Shown one piece after another: positions 6,345 to 15,448 of a DNA stretch of 37,672 bases; position 1 is the first letter of the stretch; each line of letters opens with the position of its first letter. Origin of the DNA: an uncultured bacterium (GTDB lineage: Bacteria > Planctomycetota > UBA1135 > GCA-002686595); NCBI GenBank assembly GCA_905480285.1, contig CAJQPT010000052.1, positions 1 through 37,672 on the forward strand, in the 5' to 3' direction. Both the position numbers and the translations under genes were made by a program. The notes under the pieces were generated by a model that saw only the letters and a program-made list of their open reading frames with translations, did no database searches and was not told the DNA's origin.

Positions 6345-8027
6345 ATGAAGCCCAGGATCACCTCCCTCAACGTCAGCGGCGTGGAGCGGGAAGAACTGCC
6401 GGTTGATGTCTGTATTGTCGGCGCGGGCCCTGCGGGGCTCGCCTGCGCGGTTCACCTGTCGCGGCTGCTGAAGGAAGCCGGCGATGAGGAGCGGACGATC
6501 CTCGTCCTCGACAAGGCCGAGGAGATCGGGCACCACAGCCTCTCGGGGGCAGTGATGGATCCGAAGGGGATCTCGGAGCTCTTCCCGGACTGGAAGGAGC
6601 GCGGGTTCCCCGTGCTCTCCGAGGTCAAGGACGACTGGGCCGAGATGCTCCGCCCCGGCGGCGGGAGCCTGAAGCTGAAGGGCGTGCTGTGCCCCCCGCC
6701 GCTCAAGAACCATGGCAACTACATGGTGTCGCTCAACGAGATCACCAAGTGGATGTCGAGCCAGGCGGAGGAGCTGGGCGTCGAGATCTACGCCGGGTTC
6801 CCGGTGGCCGAGGCCCGCTTCGATGGGGACACCGACCGCGTCGTGGGTGTTCAGACCAGGGACAGCGGCGTGGGGAAGGATGGCTCGCAAAAGGCCACCT
6901 TCGAGCCGGGCATGGACGTGTCCGCGGAGGTTACCGTCTTCGCGGAGGGCGTGCGCGGCAACCTGGCGAAGGACCTCTTCCGCCGGCTCGACGTGATGGA
7001 CGGTCGCAACCCGCAGACCTACGGCACGGGGATCAAGGAGATCTGGCAGGTCTCGCCCGAGATCGGCAAGGAGATGCACGGCAAGGTGATGCACACCGGC
7101 GGCTTCCCGCTCGACACCAAGAGCTATGGGGGCTCGTGGGTGTACGGCATCGCCGAGGACAAGATCTCCATCGGCTTCGTGGTCGGCCTCGACCATCCGG
7201 ACGCGCGGCTGGACCCTCACGGCCTCTTCGTGAAGTGGAAGCAGCACCCCAAGATCAAGCGCCTCCTGGAGGGCGGGAAGCCGATCAACTACGGCGCCAA
7301 GTGCGTGCCCGAGGGCGGCTACTACTCGCAGCCGCGGCTGCATGGCGACGGCTTCGTCTTTGTCGGCGACACGGGCGGGTTCCTGAACGCGGCGACGCTC
7401 AAGGGGATCCACCTCGCGATCAAGTCGGGGATGCTCGCGGCCGAAGGCATCGCCAAGAGCCTCGCGGCTGGGGACACCTCAAAGGCGGGGCTGAAGTGCT
7501 ACCAGGACGCCTACGAGGCCTCCTGGGCCCATGCTGAGCTGCACCGTTACCGGAACTATCGCCAGGCGTTCTCCGGAGGACTCTTCGCGGGGATGCTCGA
7601 CTTCGGCGTCCAGATGATCACCAAGGGGCGCGGGCTCGTGGCCCGCCGGCCGGGCCACAGTGACCACGAGACCATGGAGCCCGAGTCTCGCTCGACCACG
7701 TCGCTGCCGAGCTACAACGACTCCGACGCCATGGACAAGCTCAGCGACGTGTACCTCTCGGGGACGATCCACGAGGAGGATCAGCCCGCGCACCTCCTCG
7801 TGAACGATCCGAGCATCTGTGTGGATCGGTGCACCGAGGAGTACGGGAACCCTTGCAAGCACTTCTGCCCTGCGGCCGTCTACGAGTGGCCCAAGGGGTC
7901 AGAGGCGGTCGTGATCAACGCCTCCAACTGCGTCCACTGCAAGACGTGCGACATCATGGACCCCTACGAGAACATCGAGTGGGTCGTTCCCGAGGGCGGC
8001 GGCGGCCCGAAGTATCTGGGCATGTGA
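6345..8027 (+). CDS. etfD: Electron transfer flavoprotein-ubiquinone oxidoreductase
   Basis: ETF-QO passes electrons from reduced ETF (from acyl-CoA and other dehydrogenases) to the quinone pool at the inner membrane. The 560-residue length matches the full-length, FixC-FixX-fused form. The FAD Rossmann motif VGAGPAGLA is at 25-33. The C-terminal ferredoxin-like part holds the 4Fe-4S ligands in CKHFCPAAVYEW and NCVHCKTCD, and the end block PEGGGGPKYLGM is typical. The HEEDQPAHL segment is also characteristic. The ATG at 6345 gives a normal N-terminus; no strong SD is visible. No etfAB genes are in the window. Confidence 0.96.
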   Translation: MKPRITSLNVSGVEREELPVDVCIVGAGPAGLACAVHLSRLLKEAGDEERTILVLDKAEEIGHHSLSGAVMDPKGISELFPDWKERGFPVLSEVKDDWAEMLRPGGGSLKLKGVLCPPPLKNHGNYMVSLNEITKWMSSQAEELGVEIYAGFPVAEARFDGDTDRVVGVQTRDSGVGKDGSQKATFEPGMDVSAEVTVFAEGVRGNLAKDLFRRLDVMDGRNPQTYGTGIKEIWQVSPEIGKEMHGKVMHTGGFPLDTKSYGGSWVYGIAEDKISIGFVVGLDHPDARLDPHGLFVKWKQHPKIKRLLEGGKPINYGAKCVPEGGYYSQPRLHGDGFVFVGDTGGFLNAATLKGIHLAIKSGMLAAEGIAKSLAAGDTSKAGLKCYQDAYEASWAHAELHRYRNYRQAFSGGLFAGMLDFGVQMITKGRGLVARRPGHSDHETMEPESRSTTSLPSYNDSDAMDKLSDVYLSGTIHEEDQPAHLLVNDPSICVDRCTEEYGNPCKHFCPAAVYEWPKGSEAVVINASNCVHCKTCDIMDPYENIEWVVPEGGGGPKYLGM

Positions 8028-8084
8028 TCTCGCTCTGAAGACGCATTCACTCTCGCTCCATCCAACCCTCTCTCTGCTCGTCCC

Positions 8085-9548
8085 ATGAAGCTCTCCATCA
8101 AGGACTCCGGTAAGGCTGCGCGTACCGATCTCCTCGCCCTCCTCATCGCCGGCGGCGGCTCCGCCCAGCTCCCCGCGGGCGTCGAGGCCCCGGAGGGGTT
8201 CCTCGCCGGTTTTGACGGTGAGGCGCGTGCCGTTCGCAGCACCTATACCAGCGGCGGTTCCACCGGACAGGTGCTGCTGGTCGGGCTCGGCGCCGTGGAC
8301 GCGGAGGCCATCCGGCGATCCGCCGCGGTGGCGGCGAAGGCGGCCTCGAAGCGGGAGTGCCGGACCCTCCATATCGAAGTCTCCAGCGAGGCGTGCGACG
8401 CGGCCGGAGGCCCTGCCTGCGCCGGGCGCGCCGCGGCGGAGGGCGCGCTCCTGGCGACCTATTCCTTCGACGCCGAGAAGAGCAAGGCCAAGCCGTCGGC
8501 CCTCAAGACCATCACCCTCGGAGGTCCCGGTGCGGCCTTCAAGAAGGGGGCCAAGGAGGGGGAGATCCTGGCCGCGGCCAGCGCCTTCACCCGCGACCTG
8601 CAGAACGGCGCCGGCAACATGGTGACCCCCGTGGCGCTCGCCAAGGAGGCTCGTGGTCTCGCTCGCCGTCATCCGCGGATGACCGCCAAGATCATGGACG
8701 AGGCGGCCATGCGAAAGGCGGGCATGGGCCTCCTGCTCGGCGTCTCCGCCGGGTCTGTGGAGCCCGCCCGGCTCATTCACCTGACCTACAAGCCGAAGGG
8801 CAAGTCCCGTGGCCGGATCGCCTTTGTGGGCAAGGGCCTGACCTTCGACGCGGGCGGCTACTCGCTCAAGCCGCCGAGCAAGATGGACGAGATGCGCTAC
8901 GACATGTCGGGTGGCGCGGCGGTCCTCGGGGCCATGCACGCGCTGGCCGGCGGGTACGAGGTGCCGTTCGAGGTCCACGGGATCGTCCCGGCCTCGGAGA
9001 ACCTGATCGACGGCAACGCGACGAAGCCGGGCGACGTCCACACGGGCATGAACGGTAAGACCGTTGAGATCCTCAACACGGACGCGGAGGGCCGCCTGAT
9101 CCTGGCGGACGCCCTCTGCTACGTGGAGTCCAAGGTCAAGCCGGACACCATCATCGACCTCGCGACCCTGACCGGGGCGGTCATCGTCGGACTCGGCCAC
9201 GAGCTGACGGGGATGTTCGCCACCACGGACGCGCTGCGCGACGATCTGCTCGCCGCCGGCGGCGTGACCGGTGAAGAGGTCTGGCCGCTGCCTCTGCTCG
9301 AGGCCCACAAGGACGGCATGAAGGGCAAGTCCGCGGACCTCGCCAACATCGGCTCACCAGCCATGGGCGCGGGGCCCAGCCAGGGCGCTGCCTTCCTCTC
9401 GAACTTCGTCGCAGACGGCCGCGAATGGGCCCACCTCGACATCGCCGGCACCGCGTGGAACACGCGTGACCGCGATTGGGTCGGCGGATCCCAGGGAACT
9501 GGCGTCGGCGCCAGGCTCCTCATCGAATTTCTCATGCAGCGAGCCTGA
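8085..9548 (+). CDS. pepA: Leucyl (cytosol) aminopeptidase, M17 family
   Basis: PepA is a two-metal hexameric aminopeptidase that removes N-terminal residues from peptides in the cytoplasm; some members also bind DNA. The 487-residue length fits. The C-terminal catalytic domain shows the metal and lysine motif VGKGLTFDAGGYSLKP, followed by MRYDMSGGAAV, and the signature NTDAEGRLILADAL with the catalytic Arg. The N-terminal domain (about 1-180) is, as usual, less conserved. The start ATG at 8085 lies 57 nt after etfD on the same strand. Confidence 0.95.
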   Translation: MKLSIKDSGKAARTDLLALLIAGGGSAQLPAGVEAPEGFLAGFDGEARAVRSTYTSGGSTGQVLLVGLGAVDAEAIRRSAAVAAKAASKRECRTLHIEVSSEACDAAGGPACAGRAAAEGALLATYSFDAEKSKAKPSALKTITLGGPGAAFKKGAKEGEILAAASAFTRDLQNGAGNMVTPVALAKEARGLARRHPRMTAKIMDEAAMRKAGMGLLLGVSAGSVEPARLIHLTYKPKGKSRGRIAFVGKGLTFDAGGYSLKPPSKMDEMRYDMSGGAAVLGAMHALAGGYEVPFEVHGIVPASENLIDGNATKPGDVHTGMNGKTVEILNTDAEGRLILADALCYVESKVKPDTIIDLATLTGAVIVGLGHELTGMFATTDALRDDLLAAGGVTGEEVWPLPLLEAHKDGMKGKSADLANIGSPAMGAGPSQGAAFLSNFVADGREWAHLDIAGTAWNTRDRDWVGGSQGTGVGARLLIEFLMQRA

Positions 9549-9598
9549 CCTCGCCGCTCCTCCATCTCTCTCTACACCCACACCCACGGAGCCCTTTA

Positions 9599-10735
9599 GT
9601 GTCATCCCCTGAGCTAGTCCCCGGTCTGGCCGGTATTCCGGCCGCAGAATCATCGGTGAGCTTCATCGACGGTCAGGCGGGCGTTCTGGAGTATCGCGGC
9701 TACCCCATCGAGGACCTCTCCGCTCACAGCACCTTCGAAGAGGTGGCATGGCTGCTCCTCTACGGTCAGCTTCCCTCGAGCGACGAGCTGGCGGCCTTTG
9801 AAGCGGACCTGGCGCGCCTGCGGGTGCTGCCGCCGGCGCTGGTGAAGATGGTCGAGGCGTTCCCTGTGACGGGGCACCCGATGCAGGCGCTTCAGGCCTC
9901 CCTGGCCGCGCTTGGCATGGTCAGCCCCAAGGTGGACCTGCGGGACCCCGCCTCCAAGGACGAGGCGGCGCGGCGAGTGATCGCCGTGACGCCGGTGCTC
10001 GTGGCGCTCTTTGAGCGGGTTCGGGCAGGCAAGGAGTACGTCGCACCCCGCGCCGAGCTCTCCACCGCCGCGAACTTCCTGTGGTGCCTCGACGGTGAAG
10101 AGCCGGCCGAGATCGCCTCAAAGACGCTCGATTGCGCGCTGATCCTGCACGCCGAACACACCATGAACGCGTCAACGTTCGCGTGCCGAGTGGTGGCGTC
10201 CACGGAGAACGACCCCTACACCTCGTGCAGCGGCGCGGTGGGGGCGCTCTTCGGACCGCTCCACGGCGGCGCCAACGAGCGCGTGCTCAACCAGCTGTCG
10301 ACCATCGACGGTGTGGATGCGGTCGAGGGCTGGTATGAGGCCAAGGCTGAGTCCAAGAGCAAGGTGATGGGCTTCGGGCACCGCGTCTACAAGACGAAGG
10401 ACCCGCGGGCGAAGAACCTGCAGGTGCTCGCGGTGAAGCTGTTTGAAGAGCTCGGCTCGACACCCAAGTACGACGTGGCGCTGAAGCTCGAGGAAGTGGT
10501 CACCGCCAAGCTGGGTGGCCGAGGCATCTACCCCAACGTCGACTTCTTCAGCGGCCTGGTCTACGAGAAGCTGGGCCTCAACACCGACGTGTTCACTCCG
10601 ATCTTCGCCATGGCCAGGGTCGCGGGGTACTGCGCTCACTGGCTGGAGCAGCACGAAGACAACAAGCTCTTCCGTCCGGCTCAGATTTACGTGGGGGAGC
10701 GTCAGCGCTCCTACACCCCCATGGGCGAGCGCTAG
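9599..10735 (+). CDS. gltA: Citrate synthase
   Basis: Citrate synthase condenses acetyl-CoA with oxaloacetate at the TCA cycle entry. The 378-residue size matches the short dimeric (type I) bacterial forms. The active-site histidines are in HAEHTMNAST and GFGHRVYK, and the catalytic Asp lies in NVDFFSGLVYEKLG. The substrate-binding LHGGANE and the closing block GERQRSYTPMGER are present. The start is GTG 9599, preceded by CGGAG about 6 nt away, and opens at SSPELVPGL; the frame is open further upstream into pepA, but that stretch is not synthase-like. A 2-methylcitrate synthase cannot be fully excluded, but no propionate genes are nearby. The stop is 1 nt from the convergent gene's stop. Confidence 0.94.
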   Translation: MSSPELVPGLAGIPAAESSVSFIDGQAGVLEYRGYPIEDLSAHSTFEEVAWLLLYGQLPSSDELAAFEADLARLRVLPPALVKMVEAFPVTGHPMQALQASLAALGMVSPKVDLRDPASKDEAARRVIAVTPVLVALFERVRAGKEYVAPRAELSTAANFLWCLDGEEPAEIASKTLDCALILHAEHTMNASTFACRVVASTENDPYTSCSGAVGALFGPLHGGANERVLNQLSTIDGVDAVEGWYEAKAESKSKVMGFGHRVYKTKDPRAKNLQVLAVKLFEELGSTPKYDVALKLEEVVTAKLGGRGIYPNVDFFSGLVYEKLGLNTDVFTPIFAMARVAGYCAHWLEQHEDNKLFRPAQIYVGERQRSYTPMGER

Positions 10736-10736
10736 A

Positions 10737-12635
10737 TCAGCGTCGCGCGGAAGCCTCGATGGCCCCACGGAGCGTCTCGCGCTCGGTGGGGTCATTGACG
10801 TTGGTGAGGACCTGTTCGAGTCGGGAGTGGACGCCGTGGAGCCCACGCCGCGCGCGGATCCCGAGGTCGATGCCCTGCCCGCGGCGAACGGAGAGGCGCA
10901 GGTCGCGCGGGACGGCGTTGAGGGACTGCTCGGTGCGGACGAGATCGTCGGACAGGGTCCGGCGGAGCGGGTAGGTCAGTGACATGCCCATGCCCTCCGC
11001 CACGTGTTCGCGGTGGGCAGGGTCCTCGAAGGCCCGCGAGAGGACCGCCTGCACCCGCGGCGGCGGCGGGCCCTCACGCGGGAGGGAGGAGCGCAAGAAG
11101 CATCCGACGCCCCGCAGCAGATGAGGGGCCGCGTCCTCTGGATACCCCTGCATGAGGCGTCCGAGGTCGATGGTGCCTTCCTGGGCCAGGGTGCCGTAGG
11201 CCAGGCTGTTTCCGGTGCTGACGAGGATGTCCTCCCTGCGCTCTCCGGTGAAGTCGTCGGCTACCTTCATGACCTCGCCGGGGATGAGGCTGAGCTTCCC
11301 TGTGATCGGGTCCTTCACGGCCCCGCGCTGGATCAGGCTCCCGTAGTTGCGGAAGAAGGTCCCTGGGTACCGAAGGCCGTCGGCGGCGCGGGTGAACTGT
11401 ACGCCGGCGATGGGGAGGACGAAGAGCGTGGTCGCTCCGGCACACGCGAGGAGTCCGGCTCCGATCTTCCACCGGGTGCCCCGCTGGCGCTCCAGCAGCA
11501 GCCCGCTGGCGGTGGCGACGGCGAGCACCCCGAAGAAGTAGAACGACACCAGGTAGCGGACCCCGCCGATCTCCACCGGCGGGGGCATGCTGCGGATCTT
11601 CAAGACGCCGACGGCGATGACCCCGAGGACGAGGGGGAGGTACGTGGCGATGAGGAGCGCGGCCCCGCGGGACGCGTGGTCGCTCTGGGGGTCCTCGGAT
11701 GCGGCGGGGCGGCAGGCTCGGGCCACGAGCGTGACCCAGGCGACGGCGAGCACGAGGAGCAAGAGCCACTCTCCCACGAGCGCGGGGATCGGTCCGAGGG
11801 CCTCGTAGCACGCGCCCCCAGGGAGGGTCTCGAAGAGCAGCGAGCGGGTCTCACTCCACAGCCCCCCGGCGTCAAGCTGAGGGTCGACGGAGGTGAACTT
11901 GTTGGCGAAGAACCCTGCCCGGCCGCCGGTCATCCACTGCAGCGCCGCCAGCGGGAGGAGCCCGATCCCCGCAGCGGGGAGGAGGGCGCGGAGGTCCAGC
12001 AGGGCGCCCCGGACCCCTCGGAGGCGCAGCTGCACGGGTGCGAGCAGCGAGAGCGCTAGGAGCGATCCGAAGTAGACGACCACGGAGAAGCCCGCGGTGA
12101 GCCCCGCTCCGATGAGCCAGGGCGTACGGCGCTCGCGGCGGCTTGCCTCGAAGACCAGCACCACCGGGAGAAAGAGGAAGAGCAGGCCCTCGAAGTGATT
12201 CCCCTTCGCGAGCAGCGAGTACTTGGTCAGCGTGGGGGGGCCGAGGGCGAAGAGGAAGACCCCGACGATGGCGGCGGTGCGGTTGATGTTCTGGCTCAGG
12301 AACCGCCAGATCAGGCCCATGAGGACCAGGCCCATGAGGAACGGCACCAGCTTGAGGGCGAGGTAGCTGGGACCGAAGAGCGCGTACAGCGGCGCGGCCA
12401 ACAGCGCGGTGAGGAGCTGGCCCCCAGCGTTGTCGTAGTAGTAGCTCCAGGGAACGCCGCGGAACCCGTCCTCGAGCAGCCAGGCCTGGTTACCCATGTT
12501 GGGAACCTCGTACACCGGGATCGCGACCGCGTCGAAGGCGGTCGTGATGACCCAGACCCGAAAGAGGACGTAGAGGCCAGCGGCGAGGAGGAGTGGGCGA
12601 GGAAAGCGGTGCACGATGGATGAGTCCTGACGCAT
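10737..12635 (-). CDS. GT-C/PMT-like polytopic membrane protein, putative glycosyltransferase
   Basis: The 632-residue protein starts with a hydrophobic segment (about 12-32) followed by an acidic loop (EVPNMGNQAWLLEDG and YYYDNAGGQ). Roughly ten more membrane segments reach to about residue 410, then a soluble C-terminal part of about 200 residues. A hydrophobic domain with an acidic first extracytoplasmic loop matches the general layout of GT-C lipid-linked sugar transferases (PMT/ArnT/RgtA type), but I recognise no specific family, so substrate and reaction are unknown. It is convergent with citrate synthase (1 nt between stops) and divergent from cutC (99-nt spacer). Confidence 0.75.
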   Translation of the reverse strand: MRQDSSIVHRFPRPLLLAAGLYVLFRVWVITTAFDAVAIPVYEVPNMGNQAWLLEDGFRGVPWSYYYDNAGGQLLTALLAAPLYALFGPSYLALKLVPFLMGLVLMGLIWRFLSQNINRTAAIVGVFLFALGPPTLTKYSLLAKGNHFEGLLFLFLPVVLVFEASRRERRTPWLIGAGLTAGFSVVVYFGSLLALSLLAPVQLRLRGVRGALLDLRALLPAAGIGLLPLAALQWMTGGRAGFFANKFTSVDPQLDAGGLWSETRSLLFETLPGGACYEALGPIPALVGEWLLLLVLAVAWVTLVARACRPAASEDPQSDHASRGAALLIATYLPLVLGVIAVGVLKIRSMPPPVEIGGVRYLVSFYFFGVLAVATASGLLLERQRGTRWKIGAGLLACAGATTLFVLPIAGVQFTRAADGLRYPGTFFRNYGSLIQRGAVKDPITGKLSLIPGEVMKVADDFTGERREDILVSTGNSLAYGTLAQEGTIDLGRLMQGYPEDAAPHLLRGVGCFLRSSLPREGPPPPRVQAVLSRAFEDPAHREHVAEGMGMSLTYPLRRTLSDDLVRTEQSLNAVPRDLRLSVRRGQGIDLGIRARRGLHGVHSRLEQVLTNVNDPTERETLRGAIEASARR

Positions 12636-12734
12636 CCTACGGGAGTCGAGCCCGCAGTCATCGCCCCATTGGGCCGAGGCCCCGCCGCTGGCGCCATCTC
12701 GCCCACCCGCCCCACGATCCCGTCCTGTACTCCC

Positions 12735-13529
12735 ATGGCCCGCTCTGAACTGCTATGTACCGATCTCGCCTCCGTGGCGTTGGCGCTGGACCTCGGGGCC
12801 GACCGGATCGAGCTGTGTGCCGCCCTTGAGGTTGGCGGCGTGAGCCCCGGTCCTGGGCTGCTGGCGCAGACTCTTGAGGCCCGCGATCGGGCCGCGGCTC
12901 CGGGGCAGCGGACGGAGGTGGTGGTCTTGGCGAGGCCAAGGCGCGGCGACTTTGTCCTCGACGACGGAGACTTCGCGGCGCTGCTGAGCGATGTGGCGGC
13001 CGCGCGCGAGGGGCGTGCCGATGGCGTTGCGCTTGGCGTCCTGACGAGGGAGGGCGCCGTGGACGCCCCTCGGATGGCTCGGCTGGTGGAAGCCGCGGGC
13101 GACCTGAGAGTGACCTTCCATCGCGCCTTCGATCAACTTGAGGATCGCGCAGCCGGCGTGGAGGTGCTGCTCGGGCTCGGCGTGCGGCGACTGCTCACGT
13201 CGGGGGGCGCAGCCTCTGCGTGGGCGGGTCGGGTCGAGCTCCGCTCGTTGGCCGAACGGCTCGGCGGTCGCATCGAGGTCGTCGCGGCGGGCGGGATCTC
13301 GGGCGAGTCCGCGGCGCGCGTGCTCGAGGCCACAGGGGTGCCCGCCATCCATGGCTCCTGTAGCCACCTGGTCGGCGAGTCGTCGGCCGGAGCTTCGTCA
13401 GTGGCGCTCGGAAAGCCCGGCGCTCCTCCTGAGGAGTCCAGGCTCACCCTGGATGCCGAGAGCGCCGGGCGATTCGTCCGGGCGGCAATGGACGCCCCTT
13501 CGGGACCGGCGGGGCTCGCGCTAGACTGA
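12735..13529 (+). CDS. cutC: CutC family protein
   Basis: This 264-residue TIM-barrel protein has the CutC features: an opening with ADRIELCAALEVGGVSPG, the mid-barrel segment VTFHRAFDQ, the strand RRLLTSGGA, and the late block VAAGGISGESAARVL followed by IHGSC. CutC was linked to copper homeostasis in E. coli, but the biochemical role is unclear. The ATG at 12735 gives the family N-terminus; an in-frame GTG/ATG extension upstream is not conserved in character. It is followed after 3 nt by nagB, so it may be co-transcribed with the amino-sugar genes, although a TAGACT box overlaps its end. Confidence 0.92.
   Translation: MARSELLCTDLASVALALDLGADRIELCAALEVGGVSPGPGLLAQTLEARDRAAAPGQRTEVVVLARPRRGDFVLDDGDFAALLSDVAAAREGRADGVALGVLTREGAVDAPRMARLVEAAGDLRVTFHRAFDQLEDRAAGVEVLLGLGVRRLLTSGGAASAWAGRVELRSLAERLGGRIEVVAAGGISGESAARVLEATGVPAIHGSCSHLVGESSAGASSVALGKPGAPPEESRLTLDAESAGRFVRAAMDAPSGPAGLALD
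13522..13527 (+). promoter_or_regulatory. Possible -10 box (TAGACT) for a leaderless nagB transcript
   Basis: TAGACT overlaps the end of cutC, 5 nt before GTG 13533 and 8 nt before ATG 13536. At normal -10 to +1 spacing, transcription would begin at or next to the start codon. No SD precedes nagB. The -35 is unclear. Confidence 0.35.
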
Positions 13530-13532
13530 TCT

Positions 13533-14357
13533 GTGATGAACCAAGAGCAGCAGGAACCCGACCCCGACGCGCGAGGTGGCGGGAGCGATGGGGCGAGCCC
13601 TTTCGCGAGCCTGCCGGTGACGGTTCACGCCACGGCCGAGGCGGCCTGTGGAGCCGTCGCGGCGGAGGTGGTGGATCTGATCCAGCAGCGGCCTGATTCC
13701 GCCCTGGGCCTCGCGACGGGCTCTACCATGGTGGGCGTCTACGCGGCGCTGCGGCGCTTGCTCGGTGAGGGTGGGGTGTCATTGGGGGAGGTGCGTACCT
13801 TCAACCTGGACGAGTACCTGGGCCTCCCGCCCAAGAGCCCCGCGAGCTTCCGCGCCTTCATGGAGGCTCACCTCTTCGAGCCCTTGGGCCTCTCGAGCGA
13901 TCAGGTGTCTTTTCCCGCATCGCCCGACGCCGAGGCAAGCGGCCAGAGCGCCCGCTCTGCGCGCGCCTTCGAGGCGTCGATCGAGGCGGCTGGAGGGCTC
14001 GACCTGCAGCTGCTCGGTCTCGGGGGGAACGGGCATATCGCGTTCAATGAGCCGGGCTCCCGGCCCGATTCAAGGACCCGAGAGGTGGAGCTCGCGCCGC
14101 GGACACGCGCCGACGCTGCGGCCTCGTTTGGCTCGCTCGACGCGGTCCCCCTGCGGGCCGTGACCATGGGCGTGGGGACGATCCTTGAGGCGCGGCGCCT
14201 TCGGATCGTGGCGCTCGGTGAGCACAAGGCGGAGGTCGTGGCGCGACTCGTGACAGGGGCCGGTGGCAGCGAGCTGCCCGCCTCGTTCCTCGCCGGTCAC
14301 CCGGACGTGCAGCTGCATGTGGATGCCGCCGCCGCCTCTCTGCTGAGCGTCGGTTGA
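13533..14357 (+). CDS. nagB: Glucosamine-6-phosphate deaminase
   Basis: NagB converts glucosamine-6-phosphate to fructose-6-phosphate and ammonia, feeding amino sugars into glycolysis. The 274-residue protein has a non-conserved polar N-terminus (1-28), then LATGSTMVGVYAAL (60-73), the active-site FNLDEYLGL (90-98) and LGLGGNGHIAFNEPG (161-175). The C-terminal TMGVGTILEARR and PASFLAGHPDV blocks follow. GTG 13533 and ATG 13536 are both usable starts. It overlaps the next gene by 4 nt (TTGA), and that gene overlaps a symporter. The order suggests an operon for uptake and use of an amino sugar; no nagA is visible in the window. Confidence 0.94.
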   Translation: MMNQEQQEPDPDARGGGSDGASPFASLPVTVHATAEAACGAVAAEVVDLIQQRPDSALGLATGSTMVGVYAALRRLLGEGGVSLGEVRTFNLDEYLGLPPKSPASFRAFMEAHLFEPLGLSSDQVSFPASPDAEASGQSARSARAFEASIEAAGGLDLQLLGLGGNGHIAFNEPGSRPDSRTREVELAPRTRADAAASFGSLDAVPLRAVTMGVGTILEARRLRIVALGEHKAEVVARLVTGAGGSELPASFLAGHPDVQLHVDAAAASLLSVG

Positions 14358-15448
14358 CCGCCGCGGCAGGAGGCCTCCTGGTGGGCGTGGTCAGCTCGCC
14401 CGGGCGAGTCGAAGCGCGCCTCGTGGAGCGCACGCCGTTCGGTCGGCTCCGAGCGTCCCGTCGGCGGCTCGTGGAGGACGTGATGTCGCCCCCCGGCTTC
14501 AGGCCTGCGCCGGTCCAGACCCAGCTCGCCCGGACGGGCCCCTTGCCGGGAGAGGATCAGGCCGGAGAGTCATGGGTTCAGTCCGTGGCGAGCGCGGTCG
14601 AGCAGCTGCTTTTTGGGCTCAGGGCGCCTGGCGTTCGCGTGGGCGTGGCCCTCGACGCTTGGCTGGATGTCCATGGCCGGGAGGTGCTCGCGGCGCGCGG
14701 GGGGCCTCGGGCTGCGGGCTGGCCTGATCGGCTCACCAACACCCTGCGAGCTCGCGGCGTCCCGCTGGAGGAGCCCATTCGATCGGTCGCTCCAATCGCC
14801 GTCGCCGCCGCGTTGGGCGAGGTGTGGTCGCCATTGGGGGCCATGGCGGGGGGCGTCGGTGGCCTGGTGACCTGCTGGGACGCGGAGATCTCGTGGGCCG
14901 AGCTGGCCGAGGGCCAGGTGGTCCGCGAGGGCAGGGAGCTGCCAGGCGGCCCCCTCGATGTCGGTGGGGCTGCGCTGGGTGAGGTCTGGAGAGCGGCCGG
15001 GCACCCCCGCTCCGGGCTGGTGGAGGCGCTGAAGCGCGGCGGGGGGCCTGCCGAGACCTGGCTCGTTTCGGCCGCCCACGAGCTCGGGCGAGCTTCAGGG
15101 CGGCGGCTCCTGGAGCGACTCCATCGCGCCACGGGGCAGCCGCCGGGCGGGGCCGCGCCGTCGGGCTCGGACGGCCTGGTGATCACGGGCTCGCTGAGTC
15201 CGTGCCTGGGGGCAGACGCCATCGCTGGTTCCCTGAACGAGGGGCTGGCTCTTCGGCTCTCGGAGCGGGAGGATGCCTCCATGGAAGCGGGTTGGATCCA
15301 ACGTGACGGAGGCGGCCTCGCTCCGTGCCAGGGGCTGGTGCGGGTCGGGCAGGGCGCTCAGGGCCTGCTGGTCGGCGCCGCCGCCACGAGCCTCCATGGG
15401 CGCTTGCCCGTGGACGCGCAGCGCGGTGAGGGCGGAGGTTGGGCGTGA
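14354..15448 (+). CDS. ROK-like ASKHA-fold protein lacking kinase residues
   Basis: The 364-residue protein looks like a divergent ROK family member (sugar kinases and repressors). The stretch PLEEPIRSVAPIAVAAALGEVW (about 138-158) aligns with the ROK pattern ending in NDxNAAALGE, and a later VITGSLSP resembles the ROK C-terminal glycine segment. The N-terminal phosphate loop (DxGGTK in ROK) is replaced by GVVSSPGR (11-18), the catalytic Asp position by a hydrophobic residue, and the GTGxGGG loop by TCWDAEIS. No helix-turn-helix is seen. It may be a sugar-binding regulator or pseudo-kinase. The TTG start overlaps nagB; the 3' end overlaps the symporter gene. Confidence 0.65.
   Translation: MTAAAGGLLVGVVSSPGRVEARLVERTPFGRLRASRRRLVEDVMSPPGFRPAPVQTQLARTGPLPGEDQAGESWVQSVASAVEQLLFGLRAPGVRVGVALDAWLDVHGREVLAARGGPRAAGWPDRLTNTLRARGVPLEEPIRSVAPIAVAAALGEVWSPLGAMAGGVGGLVTCWDAEISWAELAEGQVVREGRELPGGPLDVGGAALGEVWRAAGHPRSGLVEALKRGGGPAETWLVSAAHELGRASGRRLLERLHRATGQPPGGAAPSGSDGLVITGSLSPCLGADAIAGSLNEGLALRLSEREDASMEAGWIQRDGGGLAPCQGLVRVGQGAQGLLVGAAATSLHGRLPVDAQRGEGGGWA

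Noticed and set aside
9476..9598. Upstream extension of citrate synthase into pepA
   Set aside because: Ser/His/Pro-rich and not synthase-like; GTG 9599 has a nearby SD.
14020..14060. Asn instead of Asp next to the active-site His in NagB
   Set aside because: Many NagB proteins, including Bacillus types, have GxNGHI at this place, so it is not a defect.
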